The notes under the pieces: generated by a model
Told to the model about the DNA's origin: nothing
The model's input: only the letters and a program-made list of their open reading frames with translations
Database searches by the model: none
Part shown: piece after piece, positions 62,301 to 64,000 of the stretch
Position numbering within the stretch: position 1 is the first letter of the stretch
Layout: each line of letters opens with the position of its first letter
Assembly: GCA_003864495.1 (NCBI GenBank)
Contig: ML133454.1
Location: 2,523,233 to 2,587,232 of the forward strand
Length of the DNA stretch: 64,000 nucleotides
Direction: 5' to 3'
DNA from: Nemopilema nomurai
Taxonomy: Eukaryota; Cnidaria; Scyphozoa; Rhizostomeae; Rhizostomatidae
Translations under genes and position numbers: made by a program

Positions 62301-63167
62301 CTTCATGACTAAAATTGTTGATAATCAAATCAACTATAATTTGACATCATATGTATGTCATAGCATTGCATGCTAATGAAAATACATGCCCTAGCCTTAT
62401 GCCCACATCAATAAGCCATAGAGTTCTATCTTCATGCAGAAATATTATTTTGGTGACAGTTGGGTTTATACTTATAACACATAGCTTAAGATATAAATCA
62501 TTTCATAACTTACATATCTTTTTGGGTAAGCCTACACTAATAATTCTTTGTTTGCAGTGTATATTGTTGCTATTCTATATATGATAGTTATCTGCATAAT
62601 ATTCTTGTTTACACTTAGCTAAGTTCAGCAATGTTTTTCTAAAATTCTGCTATGTAATACATCTTGGTATTTTGAATATAAAGACTGAATTACAGCCCAT
62701 TTAGTATAAATACCTGTTTATTCTAGAGAAATTTAAAAACCGCCATCTGTCTAGAGAGCTTTCTATTGATTCGAGTATCAATTTGAGTGTGATAAATGAA
62801 ACAGTCGTTAAAAATCAGGAGTAATAAACATTTGGCCTTGAAAAACGAAACGCAAAAGTTACACTGCTGAGCCAGGATAATGCAAAGAAATAAAAATAAC
62901 AGCCATGAAAAAAATTCCTTCAAAAGCAACCTAGAAATTTAAAGCTAGCCATTAAAGTTTTGCTGTGAATGTGATAACTTGGATAACTTCGAAACTTAGT
63001 CAAATGGTATTGATTTCAAGATCGAGACAAAAGAGACCTTGATAAATCAACAGTATACGACTAACAATAATTGAATCGAAATCAAATGGTTTGTACTTGC
63101 CTTCTTCTTCACCAACTTCTTCTTCAAAATGCTTTCTACTCTTGTGCTTTTTGTGTTTCTTACCCAT
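47390..63167 (-). CDS. BRD7/BRD9: Bromodomain protein of the BRD7/BRD9 family (SWI/SNF subunit)
   Basis: Nineteen exons run from ATG 63,167 (MGKKHKKHKS, the exact family start) to TGA 47,390: 63,101-63,167; 61,871-62,022; 61,228-61,322; 60,897-60,989; 59,601-59,745; 59,248-59,358; 58,498-58,631; 57,944-58,033; 57,047-57,113; 54,970-55,077; 54,103-54,238; 53,253-53,364; 53,007-53,093; 52,210-52,243; 51,706-51,783; 49,057-49,184; 48,420-48,460; 47,867-47,939; 47,390-47,466. Phases close except at two joins (57,944 to 57,113 and 51,706 to 49,184), where a small exon is probably missed. About 610 residues are accounted for, close to the family size (about 600-650). Family members are nuclear acetyl-lysine readers in BAF/PBAF chromatin remodelling complexes. 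BRD9-like and BRD7-like features are mixed, as expected for an unduplicated ancestor-type gene. Confidence 0.88.
47867..49184 (-). CDS. BRD gene, C-terminal exons 16-18
   Basis: These encode THLQTKLDENAKFLHNLKSA+QDDRLL, then AEALTGNIREILEK, then VRPGDVAAQESVRAALGIGG. They align with the BRD7 tail (KKLDETTRLLRELQEAQNER; VTPGDI...VRKAMGI). The last exon (47,390-47,466) adds GKDSDIHLEGGGIQNPIKTS+EDSMT and the TGA. BRD9 keeps only the first of these segments, so this end looks like BRD7. Confidence 0.85.
48679..48979. mobile_element. hAT-type MITE, TIR CATAGGCGCCGAC, 7-8 bp duplication
   Basis: The ends cataggcgccgac (48,680-48,692) and gtcggcgcctatg (48,967-48,979) are perfect inverses. They are flanked by TAACCAG on both sides (48,672-48,678; 48,980-48,986). 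The length is about 300 bp, with an AT-rich interior and cccagggggggct/gagcccccc words. A duplication of 7-8 bp suggests hAT. It lies in the BRD intron between 48,460 and 49,057. Confidence 0.85.
51706..55077 (-). CDS. BRD gene, exons 10-15 (DUF3512 region)
   Basis: Encodes PKSVDVNLGKLAGKLTSGGS, LKDDKRNKVIP, VAYLSYGPYGSFGPTYDSSL+ANISKEDTDVLLETYGSD, SLQTFVKGSGQFAQSLVDRF, a charged coiled segment KEKQKNQENLERQLAENRDL, and DIDSLMTLSKDGIDVSFLKD. The NKV-P-x-x-Y-L-x-Y-G-P-Y run and the F-V-K...D...LT.G.HS run are diagnostic for the BRD7/BRD9 conserved middle. The acceptor TTATTAG|CTTGCAG at 53,364 is used, not the nearby CTTGCAG, because it alone gives SLQTFVK in frame. Confidence 0.9.
57047..58631 (-). 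CDS. BRD gene, exons 7-9 (linker after the bromodomain)
   Basis: Exon 7 (58,498-58,631) encodes DKLTKMKRSIGIIVDDIGID and a very acidic stretch (DDVDVDVDILDDEE). Exon 8 (57,944-58,033) encodes MPEHQRIAEQVLNAREKQRK, a probable coiled segment. Exon 9 (57,047-57,113) encodes IGFLRKDPEGNTSLAILNPD, matching the BRD9 GYLKRNGDGSLLYSVVN motif. The join of exons 8 and 9 is out of phase, so at least one exon between 57,114 and 57,943 is unplaced. Confidence 0.75.
59248..60989 (-). CDS. BRD gene, exons 4-6: bromodomain
   Basis: LTPLQLCLENLHRTLQRKDI, then FAFPVTDAIAPNYSKVV, NPMDFSTMLFKIENLQYPSL, and FILMCKNAMLYNAPDTIYYK. The acetyl-lysine-contacting Asn is the N of LYN (about residue 198) and the YY at the end of helix C is kept. 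The WPF-like shelf is FAF, as in BRD9 (BRD7 has FSF), and DAIAP also matches BRD9. Splice sites at 60,989/60,897, 59,745/59,601 and 59,358/59,248 keep phase throughout. Confidence 0.95.
61228..63167 (-). CDS. BRD gene, exons 1-3: start and lysine-rich N-terminus
   Basis: Exon 1 encodes MGKKHKKHKSRKHFEEEVGE. Exon 2 gives VVKEERLRLVLKVQKEETT and a Lys/His-rich nuclear-localisation-like run (HKKKKKKEKKHKHKHDE). Exon 3 gives GKRSKKRERVREEEESEPP and IHIKVPEIPK. LKLVLKV is the conserved family motif. Exon 1 ends AAG|GCAAGT, a GC donor. No GT donor in that area keeps the frame into exon 2 (VVKEE). Confidence 0.9.
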
Positions 63168-63350
63168 CTTTAAAACTTATTTTTACAAATACTTGCACAA
63201 AGGCCAAGTACCGATAATAAAGAAACCCTTTCATTCAGACCTCGTATCCATAGTTGAAAACGAGGCACGCAGTGAGGCCATTCACCACGAGGAAACTATC
63301 GAGAATTTGCTGTTCGTTGATGGAAAACGTGTCATGAAGCAAATCCAGAA
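63168..63350. promoter_or_regulatory. Short divergent intergenic region, probable bidirectional promoter
   Basis: Only 183 bp separate the start codons of the BRD gene (minus) and UTP4 (plus). It must hold both 5' UTRs and core promoters unless upstream non-coding exons exist. No clear TATA box or other motif was identified. The functional claim is inference from spacing. Confidence 0.55.
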
Positions 63351-64000
63351 ATGACCGAATATAAAGTACATCGAGTGAATTTTGTCGAGCCTGAGTCACA
63401 GGCAGTCAACTGTCTAGCACTAGAAGATACTTTTGGCCGACGATTAGCGGTCTGCAGGGAAGATGGCTCGATCGAAATATGGAATACACGATCATCGAAG
63501 TTTTGGACTGTTGATTTCGTCGTTCCTAGTAAGATTGGGCGATCAATAGATAGTGCAACATGGTGTAATGGAAGATTCTTTACATCTGGGCTTGAAGGTG
63601 ATGTTACTGAATGGGATTTAGGACGTTTAATGGAGAAACATGTTGTGGATGCTTGTGGAGGGCCTGTTTGGTGCCTGGCCAACAACCCTCTCAAAACGCA
63701 TCTAGCTGCGGGATGTGAAGATGGATCTGTTCGTTTATTCGATATTCAGATGGATGGAATATTTCTAGAGTCAACACTTGATAGACAAGAGTGTCGAGTC
63801 CTTTCTCTGGCTTGGAGTAAATGCGGAAACATTGTGGTGACAGGCAGTATAGACAGTACGATTCGAGTTTATGATGTGAAATCTAAGAGAATCATCTCTC
63901 GCATATCGACGGACAACCACCGACAGAGAAACACAATGATTTGGTCGATGGCTCTAGCCGAGGACATGACAATAGTTACTGGCGATTCCATCGGCCAAAC
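63351..64000 (+). CDS. UTP4: UTP4/cirhin, WD40 protein of the small-subunit processome (5' part)
   Basis: The open frame from ATG 63,351 continues to the window end (216 codons, no intron seen). It starts MTEYKVHRVNFVEPE, followed by LAVCREDGSIEIWNTRS, FFTSGLEGDVTEWDLGRL, DACGGPVWCLANNPLKTHLA, AGCEDGSVRLFDIQMDG, LSLAWSKCGNIVVTGSIDST and IRVYDVKSK. These match the family start (EFKVHRVRF) and the sequential WD40 blades of UTP4/CIRH1A, including FGGPIW-like and GCEDGSVKLF-like motifs. UTP4 belongs to the nucleolar t-UTP/UTP-A complex, which couples rDNA transcription to 18S rRNA processing. The gene is truncated only by the window edge. Confidence 0.95.
   Translation, partial: MTEYKVHRVNFVEPESQAVNCLALEDTFGRRLAVCREDGSIEIWNTRSSKFWTVDFVVPSKIGRSIDSATWCNGRFFTSGLEGDVTEWDLGRLMEKHVVDACGGPVWCLANNPLKTHLAAGCEDGSVRLFDIQMDGIFLESTLDRQECRVLSLAWSKCGNIVVTGSIDSTIRVYDVKSKRIISRISTDNHRQRNTMIWSMALAEDMTIVTGDSIGQ

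Overview
Eukaryotic (animal) genomic DNA, AT-rich, with short introns, two long multi-exon genes on the minus strand and the start of a third on the plus strand. The domain content (EGF/CCP/HYR/CUB/GCC mosaics), the MITE load and the compact AT-rich introns fit a cnidarian, probably an anthozoan. That assignment is inference: no species-diagnostic marker was seen.

Layout. 1-8,845: a satellite array, about 45 copies of a ~177-bp unit running off the left edge. It is interrupted twice by the same ~417-bp inverted-repeat element. 9,545-43,424 (minus): one very large gene. I delimited 49 coding exons by hand from splice sites. Their lengths (sum 9,699 nt) keep a single open frame from a signal-peptide ATG to a TAG stop, predicting about 3,232 residues. 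The order is signal peptide, C-type lectin, LDLa, 3 CUB, 4 CCP, 2 EGF, 4 CCP, 2 HYR, CCP-like, unknown domain A, 3 GCC2/GCC3, 14 EGF, pentraxin/LamG, HYR, CCP-like, unknown domain B with a furin-type site, 4 GCC2/GCC3, SEA, 2 EGF, one transmembrane helix and an 81-residue tail. The core (CCP-HYR-GCC-EGF-pentraxin) resembles SVEP1/polydom. The lectin/CUB front end and the SEA-EGF-TM back end would make it a membrane receptor or adhesion molecule instead of a secreted matrix protein. This is the most interesting object in the window.

43,425-47,389: intergenic, with three short inverted-repeat elements, each flanked by TTA. 47,390-63,167 (minus): a BRD7/BRD9-type bromodomain gene, a SWI/SNF (BAF/PBAF) chromatin subunit. 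Nineteen exons were found; two internal junctions remain unresolved. 63,168-63,350: a 183-bp divergent intergenic region. 63,351-64,000 (plus): the 5' end of UTP4/cirhin, a WD40 component of the small-subunit processome, cut by the window edge.

The large introns hold minisatellites, microsatellites and MITEs. No convincing non-coding RNA gene, CRISPR array or viral sequence was seen. All exon boundaries are manual readings without transcript support.
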